Shown here: piece by piece, positions 1 through 6,269 of the stretch
Numbering within the stretch: the first letter of the stretch is position 1
How the letters are laid out: each line of letters starts with the position of its first letter
NCBI GenBank assembly: GCA_030620735.1
Contig: JAUXDV010000027.1
Coordinates: 1-13,021, forward strand
DNA: 13,021 bases
DNA from: Gammaproteobacteria bacterium
Lineage (GTDB): Bacteria; Pseudomonadota; Gammaproteobacteria; Chromatiales; Chromatiaceae
Reading direction: 5' to 3'
Program-made: the position numbers and the translations under genes
Notes under the pieces: model-generated
What the model was told of the DNA's origin: nothing
Databases searched by the model: none
The model's input: only the letters and a program-made list of their open reading frames with translations

Positions 1-405
1 ATGGCGCGCCAGATGAAGGCGGAACGCGACAAGCGCGCCCAGATTCTTGAGGCCGAGGGAACACGCCAGGCGGATATCCTGGTGGCGGAGGGGCAGAAGC
101 AGTCGCAGATTCTCGATGCCGAGGGCCAGCGTGAAGCGGCATTTCGCGAGGCCGAGGCGCGTGAACGTCTGGCGCAGGCGGAGGCGAAAGCAACGCAGAT
201 GGTCTCTGAAGCGATCAAAGTCGGTGACAGCCGCGCCATCAACTACTTTGTCGCGCAAAAATATACCGACGCATTGAAGGCGATTGGTACTGCCGAGAAC
301 CAGAAGATCGTGATGCTGCCGCTGGAGGCTACCAGCCTGATTGGCTCCATCGCCGGGATCGGCGAAATCACCAAAGAAGTCTTTGCAGCCAAAAAGGAGC
401 AGTGA
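1..405 (+). CDS. qmcA: SPFH/stomatin-family membrane protease-associated protein, C-terminal part (QmcA-like), 5' truncated by window
   Basis: The reading frame is open from base 1 to the TGA at 403-405, giving 134 residues. The start of the gene lies outside the window; the ATG at base 1 is almost certainly an internal methionine. The visible part is the tail of a stomatin/prohibitin (SPFH) protein. Residues 1-70 form a charged Ala/Glu/Arg/Gln-rich coiled coil with repeated AEG units (EAEGTRQADIL, VAEGQKQSQIL, DAEGQREAAF). A conserved segment follows with NYFVAQKYTDAL, then the MLPLEATSLIGSIAGIGE block found near the C terminus of QmcA/slipin proteins. By family knowledge these are membrane-anchored, ring-forming scaffold proteins that often act with an NfeD partner. 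The next gene is such a partner and overlaps by one base, which supports the assignment. A paralogous slipin cannot be excluded because the SPFH domain itself is not visible. Confidence 0.85.
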   Translation: MARQMKAERDKRAQILEAEGTRQADILVAEGQKQSQILDAEGQREAAFREAEARERLAQAEAKATQMVSEAIKVGDSRAINYFVAQKYTDALKAIGTAENQKIVMLPLEATSLIGSIAGIGEITKEVFAAKKEQ

Positions 406-851
406 TGGAGGGTCTGTTTGATCATTTGCACTATTGGCATTGGTGGGTTCTGGGTCTGCTTCTGCTGATCCTCGAAATCTTCTCCCCGGCTGCGTTTTTT
501 ATGTGGATGGGGATCGGGGCGGGTGTAACCGGTGTTATCCTGTTTTTTGTTCCCGGCCTGAGTTGGGAAACACAGTTTTTTGTTTTCGCTATCCTCAGTG
601 TCGTCAGTATCACTGCGGCGCGTCTGTGGTTCCGGCGTAATCCGATCCAAAGCGATCAACCGCTGCTGGGTTTGCGTGGTGACGAACTGGTTGGAAAAGT
701 ATTCATTGTCGAGTCTCCCATCATAAACGGCAGTGGACGGGTGCGTGTCGGCGAGAGCAACTGGAAAGTCGAAGGGCCGGACTGCGAAGCGGGAGCAAGC
801 GTCAGGGTGGTTGGAGCAGATGCCGCGATATTAAAAGTCGAGCCGGTGTGA
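405..851 (+). CDS. NfeD-family membrane protein (YbbJ-like), partner of the SPFH protein
   Basis: A 148-residue protein. Residues about 12-70 are hydrophobic and hold two to three membrane segments (around 12-30, 32-50 and 54-70), including LLLLILEIFSPAAFFMWMG. After a short basic stretch (RLWFRRNP) comes a soluble C-terminal OB-fold-like domain of about 65 residues: LRGDELVGKVFIVESPI, then GRVRVGESNWKVEG and a final VGADAAILKVEPV. This is the short NfeD type lacking the ClpP-like protease domain, the same architecture as E. coli YbbJ. Start choice: a GTG at 402 is in frame, but AAGGAG at 394-399 is better spaced from the ATG at 405, which overlaps the upstream stop as TGATG and implies translational coupling. 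By family knowledge NfeD short forms work with SPFH proteins in membrane microdomains; a precise biochemical role is not established. Confidence 0.88.
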   Translation: MEGLFDHLHYWHWWVLGLLLLILEIFSPAAFFMWMGIGAGVTGVILFFVPGLSWETQFFVFAILSVVSITAARLWFRRNPIQSDQPLLGLRGDELVGKVFIVESPIINGSGRVRVGESNWKVEGPDCEAGASVRVVGADAAILKVEPV

Positions 852-921
852 CACCACAAAGTTTGCAGTCGTCAGTCGGCAGTTTGCAGCAAAACCAGCG
901 AACCAAAAGGATCAATCTTAT

Positions 922-926
922 GGAGA
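922..926 (+). promoter_or_regulatory. Ribosome binding site that decides the start of the dienelactone hydrolase gene
   Basis: GGAGA lies directly against the ATG at 927 (no spacer), but 6 bases before the ATG at 933. The normal spacing of the second makes 933 the likelier start and also gives a cleaner signal peptide. Just upstream, AGTTTGCAG occurs twice 21 bases apart (860-868 and 881-889); no function is evident for that repeat. Confidence 0.5.
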
Positions 927-932
927 ATGAAA

Positions 933-1715
933 ATGTATAAAATTGTTGTCACTCTGTTGATGCTGTTGCTGGCAGCGCCTGCAGTCGCTGAAGTCAAGTC
1001 GAAAGCGGTTCACTACCAGCATGATGACGAGCAGCTGACCGGTTATCTCTACTGGGATGACGCCATCGACGGAAAGCGCCCCGGCGTGCTGGTGGTGCAT
1101 GAGTGGTGGGGGTTGAACGACTACGCTAAAAAACGCGCAACAATGCTGGCTGAACTGGGCTATGTGGCATTTGCCGCCGACATGTATGGCGATGGCAAGG
1201 TGACTGACAAGCCAGCGCAGGCTCAGGAGTGGATGCAGGAGATTACCACGGATGTCGAAGGCTGGCGTGAGCGTGCGTCACTGGGAGTGCTGCAGTTGAA
1301 ACAGAGTGGCATGGTCGATGAGAAGCGGTTGGCTGCAATTGGCTACTGCTTTGGCGGTGCCACAGTATTCCAGCTCGCTTATTCAGGAAATGAGGTGCTG
1401 GGCGTGGTGAGTTTTCACGGGGCATTGCCTGCGGCGCCGGCAGAAGCAAAAGGCAGGATAAGCGCCAGGATACTGGCGTTTCATGGAGCGGCCGATAATT
1501 TTGTGGCTCCTGAGGTAGTGCAGAACTTTCAGGCGAAGCTGCAGGAGTCACAGGCAGACTGGGAGTTTGTTATATTTGGCGGAGACGTGCGCCACGGATT
1601 TAGCAACCCGGATGCGGCGGCTTTCGGCATTGAAAATCTGAAATATGATGCGCAGTCTGATTTCGACTCATGGGAGAGGATGAAGCTCTTTTTCTCGGAT
1701 CTTTTTGCCGAGTAA
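933..1715 (+). CDS. Exported dienelactone hydrolase family protein (alpha/beta hydrolase)
   Basis: A 260-residue protein counted from the ATG at 933; an in-frame ATG at 927 would add two residues. Residues 1-19 form a signal peptide (short n-region, MLLLAAP core, AVA-E cleavage site), so the mature enzyme should be periplasmic, unlike the classical cytoplasmic DLH. The alpha/beta hydrolase fold shows the family hallmarks: VLVVHEWWGLND around 54-63 (Glu57 corresponds to the active-site glutamate of DLH), the nucleophile Cys139 in GYCFGGA, Asp188 in HGAADNFV, and His221 in VRHGFSNP, completing a Cys-Asp-His triad. Family members hydrolyse dienelactones or other esters; this branch, with a WWGLNDYAKKRA motif, is common in proteobacteria and its substrate is unknown. 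The gene stands alone, 75 bases after the NfeD gene and ahead of a 254-base non-coding stretch. No aromatic catabolism genes are nearby, so a role in chlorocatechol breakdown is not implied. Confidence 0.9.
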   Translation: MYKIVVTLLMLLLAAPAVAEVKSKAVHYQHDDEQLTGYLYWDDAIDGKRPGVLVVHEWWGLNDYAKKRATMLAELGYVAFAADMYGDGKVTDKPAQAQEWMQEITTDVEGWRERASLGVLQLKQSGMVDEKRLAAIGYCFGGATVFQLAYSGNEVLGVVSFHGALPAAPAEAKGRISARILAFHGAADNFVAPEVVQNFQAKLQESQADWEFVIFGGDVRHGFSNPDAAAFGIENLKYDAQSDFDSWERMKLFFSDLFAE

Positions 1716-1738
1716 CAACAAATAGTAACAAATTACTT

Positions 1739-1757
1739 GCAATCAGGGAGTGATTGC
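1739..1757 (+). terminator. Weak hairpin after the dienelactone hydrolase gene, possible 3' end
   Basis: GCAATCA (1739-1745) and TGATTGC (1751-1757) form a perfect 7-bp stem with loop GGGAG, 23 bases after the stop codon. No T-run follows, so it is not a standard intrinsic terminator. It could stabilise a 3' end or be a protein-binding palindrome. Confidence 0.3.
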
Positions 1758-1969
1758 GATCAAATAGCGGACTCTTAGGAGTTGTCCATTAAAAACTTCC
1801 CGGATAATCCTGCCAAAATGGCTTTATCGCAACAGGTTTCCTATTCCCCCCGGACTGGTTCCTATTAGCTGGATGCTACCCGCGTTGTTCAATCTATCAA
1901 GTCGAAAAACTTACGGCGACAACTCCTGTATGACTATTCCAGAATACAAAAACAAGTGGAGAACTCTTT
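1758..1969 (+). promoter_or_regulatory. Non-coding region upstream of trxA with inverted and tandem repeats
   Basis: No open frame of note is present. AGGAGTTGTC at 1777-1786 is repeated as its exact reverse complement at 1918-1927, bracketing 151 bases. Inside lie a small palindrome GCCAAAATGGC (1812-1822) and two copies of TTCCTATT at 1838-1845 and 1859-1866, one start 21 bases (two helical turns) after the other. A poor sigma-70-like promoter can be drawn as TTGTCC (1782-1787) with GATAAT (1803-1808), but its 15-base spacer is short. The trxA promoter must lie somewhere here, because the preceding gene is more than 250 bases away. The ribosome binding site for trxA is around GTGGAG at 1956-1961. 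Confidence 0.4.
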
Positions 1970-2296
1970 GTGAGTGAACATATTACTGAAGTCTCTGATG
2001 ACTCATTTGAACAGGAAGTATTAAATGCAGGTGAGCCTGTGCTGGTCGATTACTGGGCTGAATGGTGTGGTCCCTGTAAGACCATTGCTCCTGCGCTTGA
2101 AGAGATTGCCGGCGAATATGCGGGAAAGCTGAAAGTCGTCAAATTAAATATCGACGATAATCCGGGTACTCCCCCCCGCTTTGGTATCCGCGGTATTCCC
2201 ACGCTGATGCTATTCAAGGCAGGTGAGGTTGAAGCGACGAAAGTCGGCGCATTGTCAAAATCACAATTAACAGCATTTATTGACAGTAGCATTTGA
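1970..2296 (+). CDS. trxA: Thioredoxin 1
   Basis: A 108-residue thioredoxin, the size of E. coli TrxA (109 with the initiator Met). The redox motif WCGPC is at 32-36, within the conserved [12 protein letters not shown] stretch; the cis-proline of GIPT is Pro77; KVGALSK near 91-97 matches TrxA closely. It is a cytoplasmic disulfide reductase fed by thioredoxin reductase, supplying electrons to enzymes such as ribonucleotide reductase and methionine sulfoxide reductase. The start is a GTG at 1970, preceded by GTGGAG at 1956-1961; [13 protein letters not shown] aligns with the enterobacterial N terminus without extra residues. A run of seven C at 2171-2177 encodes part of GTPPRFG, where E. coli has GTAPKYG; the frame is intact. 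Position just before rho matches the enterobacterial trxA-rho order. Confidence 0.97.
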   Translation: MSEHITEVSDDSFEQEVLNAGEPVLVDYWAEWCGPCKTIAPALEEIAGEYAGKLKVVKLNIDDNPGTPPRFGIRGIPTLMLFKAGEVEATKVGALSKSQLTAFIDSSI

Positions 2297-2473
2297 AAAA
2301 TAAATCCATGGCAATGTGCAGACGACAGGAGCTGTTGTTGCGTACTGCTGAAGCATCATTCATCAGCAGTAACCCCTCAAGCAATAATAAATCCGTATAA
2401 GCCATTCATTCACCACTCAGCGCTCTTTCGTATGCGCTGATATCGCATAACCTCTCATCATGATAGACCGAAT
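2297..2473 (+). promoter_or_regulatory. rho leader: hairpins plus C-rich, G-poor segment, probable autoregulatory attenuator
   Basis: The 177 bases between trxA and rho contain two clear hairpins. The first is TACTGCTGA (2343-2351) with TCAGCAGTA (2363-2371), a perfect 9-bp stem. The second is TCAGCGC (2417-2423) with GCGCTGA (2434-2440), a perfect 7-bp stem. Neither is followed by a T-run. The stretch 2371-2420 between them is rich in C and A with few G and has a spread of YC dinucleotides, the kind of single-stranded RNA that Rho binds (rut-like). E. coli rho is known to limit its own expression by Rho-dependent termination in its leader; the layout here suggests the same. That is inference from composition and position. 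No good ribosome binding site precedes the rho start at 2474. Confidence 0.5.
2308..2400 (+). CDS. Possible rho leader peptide (rhoL-like), 30 codons
   Basis: ATG at 2308 opens a 30-codon frame ending in TAA at 2398-2400. The peptide begins MAMCRRQELLLRTAEASF and ends NNKSV. It sits where E. coli carries the 33-codon rhoL frame, between trxA and rho, and it spans the first leader hairpin and half of the C-rich segment. Translation through it would cover the putative Rho-binding RNA, which would make sense for a leader peptide. Against it, no Shine-Dalgarno sequence is visible before either ATG (2308 or 2314), and the peptide has no evident similarity to RhoL. Treat as a candidate only. Confidence 0.25.
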   Translation: MAMCRRQELLLRTAEASFISSNPSSNNKSV

Positions 2474-3730
2474 ATGAATCTGACTGAACTCAAGCAAATG
2501 CCAATTCCCGCACTCGTGGATATGGCCCGCAGTATGAAAATTCCCGACACCGGACGTTCGCGCAAACAGGATGTGATTTTTTCCATTCTCAAGAAGCACG
2601 CCAAGAAGGGTGAGGATATCCATGGGGACGGCGTACTGGAAATCCTGCAGGATGGCTTCGGTTTTTTGCGCTCCGCAGACTGCTCCTATCTAGCCGGTCC
2701 TGATGACATCTATGTCTCTCCCAGCCAGATTCGGCGCTTCAGCCTGCGCACAGGGGATACCATTGCCGGCAAGATTCGCCCGCCGAAGGATGGCGAGCGC
2801 TATTTTGCGCTGTTGAAAGTTGATGCCATCAATTTTGACAAGCCTGAAAATGCCAAGCACAAAATACTGTTTGAAAATTTCACTCCCCTGTTTCCCAATG
2901 AGCAGCTAACGCTTGAGCAGGGAAATGGCAGTACAGAGGACATCACCTCGCGCATCATCGACCTGGTGGCGCCAATTGGCAAGGGGCAGCGAGGGCTGAT
3001 TGTTTCACCGCCAAAGGCCGGTAAAACCATGATGCTGCAAACTATTGCGCAAAGCATCGCCAGCAACCATCCCGAATGCTACCTGATTGTATTGCTGATC
3101 GACGAGCGCCCGGAAGAGGTTACCGAGATGGCGCGTTCAGTGCGTGGCGAAGTGGTCTCTTCTACCTTCGATGAGCCGGCGACCAGGCATGTGCAGGTTG
3201 CCGAGATGGTCATCGAAAAAGCCAAGCGTCTGGTCGAGCATAAAAAGGACGTGGTGATCCTGCTGGATTCCATCACCCGCCTGGCGCGCGCTTACAATAC
3301 GGTCATTCCATCCTCCGGCAAGGTATTGACCGGTGGTGTGGACGCCAATGCGCTGCATCGTCCCAAGCGTTTTTTTGGCGCCGCACGTAATGTTGAAGAG
3401 GGTGGCTCGCTGACGATTCTTGCGACCGCACTGGTGGATACCGGTTCACGCATGGATGACGTCATCTATGAGGAGTTCAAGGGCACCGGCAACAGCGAGA
3501 TCCACCTGGACCGACGTATTGCAGAAAAACGCATTTTTCCTGCAATCCATATCAACCGCTCGGGAACGCGCCGTGAAGATCTGCTGATGAAGCAGGATGA
3601 GTTGCAGAAGATGTGGATTCTGCGCAAAATTTTGCATCCAATGGATGAACTGGCTGCGATGGAATTTCTTTTCGACAGGCTCAAGACAACCAAGACCAAT
3701 GCAGAATTTTTTGCTTCCATGAAAAAATAG
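2474..3730 (+). CDS. rho: Transcription termination factor Rho
   Basis: A 418-residue protein, one residue shorter than E. coli Rho and nearly colinear with it. An N-terminal helical Rho_N domain (about 1-45) is followed by the cold-shock-like RNA-binding domain with RNP1-type GFGFLR at 61-66 and primary-site residues up to about 125. The RecA-like motor follows: Walker A PPKAGKT at 179-185, catalytic Glu211 in LIDERPEE, Walker B VILLD at 261-265, the Q-loop region around [10 protein letters not shown] (285-294), the R-loop GTGN (337-340), and Arg366 in SGTRRED as the expected arginine finger. It is a hexameric RNA translocase that ends transcription at rut sites. No lineage-specific insertion is present in the N-terminal domain. 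The start ATG gives the standard MNLTELK terminus. A structured leader upstream suggests autoregulation. The stop is 2 bases before the start of murU. Confidence 0.98.
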   Translation: MNLTELKQMPIPALVDMARSMKIPDTGRSRKQDVIFSILKKHAKKGEDIHGDGVLEILQDGFGFLRSADCSYLAGPDDIYVSPSQIRRFSLRTGDTIAGKIRPPKDGERYFALLKVDAINFDKPENAKHKILFENFTPLFPNEQLTLEQGNGSTEDITSRIIDLVAPIGKGQRGLIVSPPKAGKTMMLQTIAQSIASNHPECYLIVLLIDERPEEVTEMARSVRGEVVSSTFDEPATRHVQVAEMVIEKAKRLVEHKKDVVILLDSITRLARAYNTVIPSSGKVLTGGVDANALHRPKRFFGAARNVEEGGSLTILATALVDTGSRMDDVIYEEFKGTGNSEIHLDRRIAEKRIFPAIHINRSGTRREDLLMKQDELQKMWILRKILHPMDELAAMEFLFDRLKTTKTNAEFFASMKK

Positions 3731-3732
3731 TA

Positions 3733-4428
3733 GTGGAGCAGTCCCCCACTATCATGTTGCTCGCCGCAGGTCGTGGCGAGCGCATGCGCCCGCTGACAGA
3801 TACAACGCCGAAGCCGCTGCTCTCTGTCGTTGGCAAACCACTCATCGCTCACCATCTGGAGGAGTTTGCAACTGCCGGATTCCATCAGATTGTCATTAAT
3901 CATGCATGGTTAGGTGAACAGATTGAGCAAGCGCTGGGAGACGGCTCCCGCTGGAATCTTGATATTCGCTATTCTGCAGAAACCGATGCGCTGGAGACGG
4001 GCGGCGGCATCTACAGGGCGCTGCCGTTGCTGAGCGACCCTTTTATGGTGATCAACGGGGATGTCTTTGCCGAAGTGGATTTTGCCTCTTTGTCGATGGA
4101 CGACAACGACCTTGCGCATCTGTTGCTGGTGAATAATCCGTCGCATAATCCTGGCGGCGACTTTCAACTTGCTGAAGGGCGTGTTTCTGAAACCGGGGGT
4201 CATAAACTGACCTATAGTGGAATCGGCCTCTATCGCAAGGCGCTGTTTGATGGTTGCCAGAGTGGTAAATTCCCGCTGGCTCCGCTGTTGAGAAAGGCGA
4301 TGCAGCAGCATCGCGTCGGTGGTCAGTTGCTCGAGGGCGAGTGGATTGATGTTGGAACGCCGCAGCGGCTACAGCAGCTCGAGCAGCTGTTGATGAGCCG
4401 CAGCACAGCAGAAATCGCAGCAAAGTGA
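3733..4428 (+). CDS. murU: N-acetylmuramate alpha-1-phosphate uridylyltransferase
   Basis: A 231-residue sugar-phosphate nucleotidyltransferase. The nucleotide-binding signature LLAAGRGERMRPLT is at 9-22, with TPKPLL at 25-30, ETGGGI at 88-93, the metal-binding NGD at 108-110 (Asp110), and the C-terminal WIDVGTPQRL starting at 204, where Asp206 is the second metal ligand. Short length without a left-handed beta-helix, and close agreement with Pseudomonas MurU in segments such as INHAWLG and LETGGGI, favour MurU over glucose-1-phosphate thymidylyltransferase or GlmU. MurU makes UDP-MurNAc from MurNAc-1-phosphate and UTP in the cell-wall recycling route that bypasses de novo synthesis. The GTG at 3733 starts 2 bases after the rho stop with no Shine-Dalgarno, so coupling to rho translation is likely; ATG 3754 would cut into the nucleotide loop and is unlikely. 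The usual partner kinase amgK is not in the window. Confidence 0.88.
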   Translation: MEQSPTIMLLAAGRGERMRPLTDTTPKPLLSVVGKPLIAHHLEEFATAGFHQIVINHAWLGEQIEQALGDGSRWNLDIRYSAETDALETGGGIYRALPLLSDPFMVINGDVFAEVDFASLSMDDNDLAHLLLVNNPSHNPGGDFQLAEGRVSETGGHKLTYSGIGLYRKALFDGCQSGKFPLAPLLRKAMQQHRVGGQLLEGEWIDVGTPQRLQQLEQLLMSRSTAEIAAK

Positions 4429-4598
4429 CGCGTATCGATATTTATAACTTGAAATGTTTGCTGAATTGTTTAACATTCAGGAGATTCTTCGATGCTGTCA
4501 GAAGTGATTGCTGCGTCTGTTGTATAAACTCTCCAGCTTTGCTGCGAACAGGCTCCTTGATCCAGGTCTGATTTCTGTGTGTCGCTTAGAGGTATTGC
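4429..4598 (+). promoter_or_regulatory. Leader region of the pilMNOPQ operon, with an 11-codon micro-frame
   Basis: The 170 bases hold no gene of normal size. The leading half is A+T-rich (TATTTATAACTTG around 4439-4451). AGGAG at 4479-4483 lies 8 bases before an ATG at 4492 that opens an 11-codon frame (MLSEVIAASVV) ending in TAA at 4525-4527. That is a well-spaced ribosome binding site for a very short peptide, possibly a chance match. No convincing sigma-70 or sigma-54 promoter pair was found. The true pilM start at 4599 has its own site, TTAGAGG, ending at 4592. Confidence 0.35.
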
Positions 4599-5672
4599 GT
4601 GGGACTATTCTCCAGATCATCCAAAAAACTGTTAGGCATTGATATCAGCTCCTCGGCGGTCAAGCTGGTGGAAGTCAGTCGCACCAGTGTACGCGGACAA
4701 TGGCTATACAAGGTCGAGGCATTTGCGATGACTGCGATTCCCGAGGGAGTTGTTGAATCGAAACGCATCAATGACCCCGGGGTCGTTGGCGACGCCATCC
4801 GCGATGTGGTTGCACGCAGCGGCACTACGGCAAAACGGGCTGCTACGGCCCTGTCCGGATCGTCTATAATTTCACGAGTGATCCAACTGCCGGCAGGGTT
4901 GAGTGAATCCGAGATGGAGGCGATGGTTGCGTTGGAGGCGGATCAGTATATTCCCCAGCATATTGACGAAGTCCGTTATGATTTTGACGTGCTTGGCGTC
5001 AATGCAGCAAATGCTGATTCAGTGGATGTGCTGCTTGCGGCGTCGCGCGGCGATGTTGTCGATGATCTCATGAATGCGCTTGAGGTGGGCGGCCTGATTC
5101 CCGAGGTTGTCGATGCCGAACCTTATGCTGTCGAGCATTGCTGCCAGTTGTTGATGCAGGATGATGCATCTGCGAGCATGGATTCCAACACTGTCATTGC
5201 CGATATTGGCGCCAGGGCGATGGATGTGCATGTGTTGCACCATGGTAAAATGGTGCAAACCAGAGAATATGCGATTGGCGGTGGTCAACTGACATCAGAT
5301 ATCCAGGGAGCCTATGGTCTCGGTTACGATGAGGCCGAGAGGCAGAAGTGTCATGGCTCAAACACGGCCGGTTATGAGGAGATGGTGATTCAGCCATTTG
5401 TCAAGCGTCTCACCCAGGAGCTGCGGGGAGCGTTGCAGATTTACCAGGCAAAAGATGAGGGGGCGTCAATCGGACAGGTTTTGCTTGTGGGCGGTTGCGC
5501 TAACTTGCCGGGGATCGCTTCCCGGGTTGAGCAGGAGCTTGCACTGCCTGTCAAGGTCTGGGACCCCTTTGCAAAGATGCAGTTTGCCAAAAAAGTGGAC
5601 ATCGATAGTCTCAGAGCGCAGGCGCCGGCGTTGGCTGTGGCCAGCGGTCTGGCATTGTGGGGATATCTGTAA
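4599..5672 (+). CDS. pilM: Type IV pilus assembly protein PilM
   Basis: A 357-residue cytoplasmic, actin-like ATPase-fold protein of the pilus assembly platform. The N terminus carries the family's phosphate-1 region LLGIDISSSAVKLVEVS (11-27). The middle has ALEADQYIP, the motif diagnostic for PilM, and the DVLLAASRGDVVDDL segment. A second phosphate region, VIADIGARAMDVHVLHHG, follows, and a C-terminal VLLVGGCANLPG adenosine-type motif completes the fold. PilM binds the conserved cytoplasmic tail of PilN, which is encoded next, 18 bases downstream. The start is GTG at 4599 with GAGG at 4589-4592 (6-base spacer). The length matches other PilM proteins (about 354). In Pseudomonas and many relatives pilM is next to and divergent from ponA; here the upstream neighbour is murU in the same direction. 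Confidence 0.96.
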   Translation: MGLFSRSSKKLLGIDISSSAVKLVEVSRTSVRGQWLYKVEAFAMTAIPEGVVESKRINDPGVVGDAIRDVVARSGTTAKRAATALSGSSIISRVIQLPAGLSESEMEAMVALEADQYIPQHIDEVRYDFDVLGVNAANADSVDVLLAASRGDVVDDLMNALEVGGLIPEVVDAEPYAVEHCCQLLMQDDASASMDSNTVIADIGARAMDVHVLHHGKMVQTREYAIGGGQLTSDIQGAYGLGYDEAERQKCHGSNTAGYEEMVIQPFVKRLTQELRGALQIYQAKDEGASIGQVLLVGGCANLPGIASRVEQELALPVKVWDPFAKMQFAKKVDIDSLRAQAPALAVASGLALWGYL

Positions 5673-5690
5673 TGCCGATGGAGCACTGAC

Positions 5691-6269
5691 ATGGCAAAAA
5701 TCAATCTTGTTCCATGGCGGGAGGAGCGCAACAAACGGCGCCAGAGAGAGCTGTTTGGCATGCTGGCCGCGACGATTGCAGCAACGCTGGTGCTGGGGAT
5801 ACTGTGGCACATGTTTCATCAGTATCGTATTGACAAGCAAATAGAGCGCAATCAGTTTTTACGCAATGAAATCGCCCTTGTGGATAAAAAAATCCAGGAG
5901 ATCAAAAAGCTGGATGAGCTGCGCGAGAAGTTGATGGTGCGCATGGAGCTGATTCGTTCGCTGCAGACGAGCAGGCCGGAATCCGTACACCTGATGGATG
6001 AAAATGTCACAATAATGCCGGACGGCGTCAGGGCATCGTCGATCAATCAGAACGGTTCGAGAATCGAGTTGAAAGGCCTGGCACAGTCGAATGCACAGAT
6101 CTCGGCGCTTATGCATAATGTTGACAAGTCGGTTTGGCTGCAAAAACCCTCCCTGCAGTTGATCAATAAAGAGAAAAAAGGCAGCCAGGGATTGAGCCAC
6201 TTCAGACTGGTCTATTTGCAAACACGCCCAAAGAAAGAGCAGAGTGATGAACCTGTCGGAACTGAATAA
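5691..6269 (+). CDS. pilN: Type IV pilus assembly protein PilN
   Basis: A 192-residue bitopic inner-membrane protein. The N terminus MAKINLVPWREERNKRR is the conserved cytoplasmic PilM-binding tail (INLxPWRE). One membrane helix spans about 22-40, followed by a periplasmic coiled coil (about 45-92, rich in Glu/Lys/Arg/Leu) and a small ferredoxin-like domain with the sequence MPDGVRASSI and RIELKGLAQSNAQISALM. It forms heterodimers with PilO. GGAG at 5680-5683 with a 7-base spacer supports the start. Its 3' end overlaps the pilO start by more than 20 bases, which implies coupled translation of the two partners. Confidence 0.95.
   Translation: MAKINLVPWREERNKRRQRELFGMLAATIAATLVLGILWHMFHQYRIDKQIERNQFLRNEIALVDKKIQEIKKLDELREKLMVRMELIRSLQTSRPESVHLMDENVTIMPDGVRASSINQNGSRIELKGLAQSNAQISALMHNVDKSVWLQKPSLQLINKEKKGSQGLSHFRLVYLQTRPKKEQSDEPVGTE

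Noticed and set aside
1..851. Possible novel membrane defence pair (SPFH plus NfeD)
   Set aside because: The two proteins match the ordinary QmcA/YbbJ-type housekeeping pair, and no nuclease, protease or signalling domain is attached.
860..889. Two copies of AGTTTGCAG before the dienelactone hydrolase gene
   Set aside because: Only nine bases, not palindromic, and no further copies seen; too little to call a binding site or repeat family.
1694..1712. CTCGG/CCGAG hairpin overlapping the end of the dienelactone hydrolase gene
   Set aside because: Short stem with the T-run in the loop rather than after the stem, so it is not an intrinsic terminator.
5398..5844. 148-residue plus-strand frame overlapping the pilM-pilN junction
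   Set aside because: Out of frame with PilM and PilN, both of which are unambiguous; the product is Arg/Cys/Trp-rich without motifs.
5879..5887. Perfect DnaA-box-like TGTGGATAA, considered because parAB is nearby
   Set aside because: A single box inside pilN coding sequence, with no cluster and no A+T-rich unwinding region; expected by chance. A related imperfect match in aroK (around 9615) is likewise isolated.
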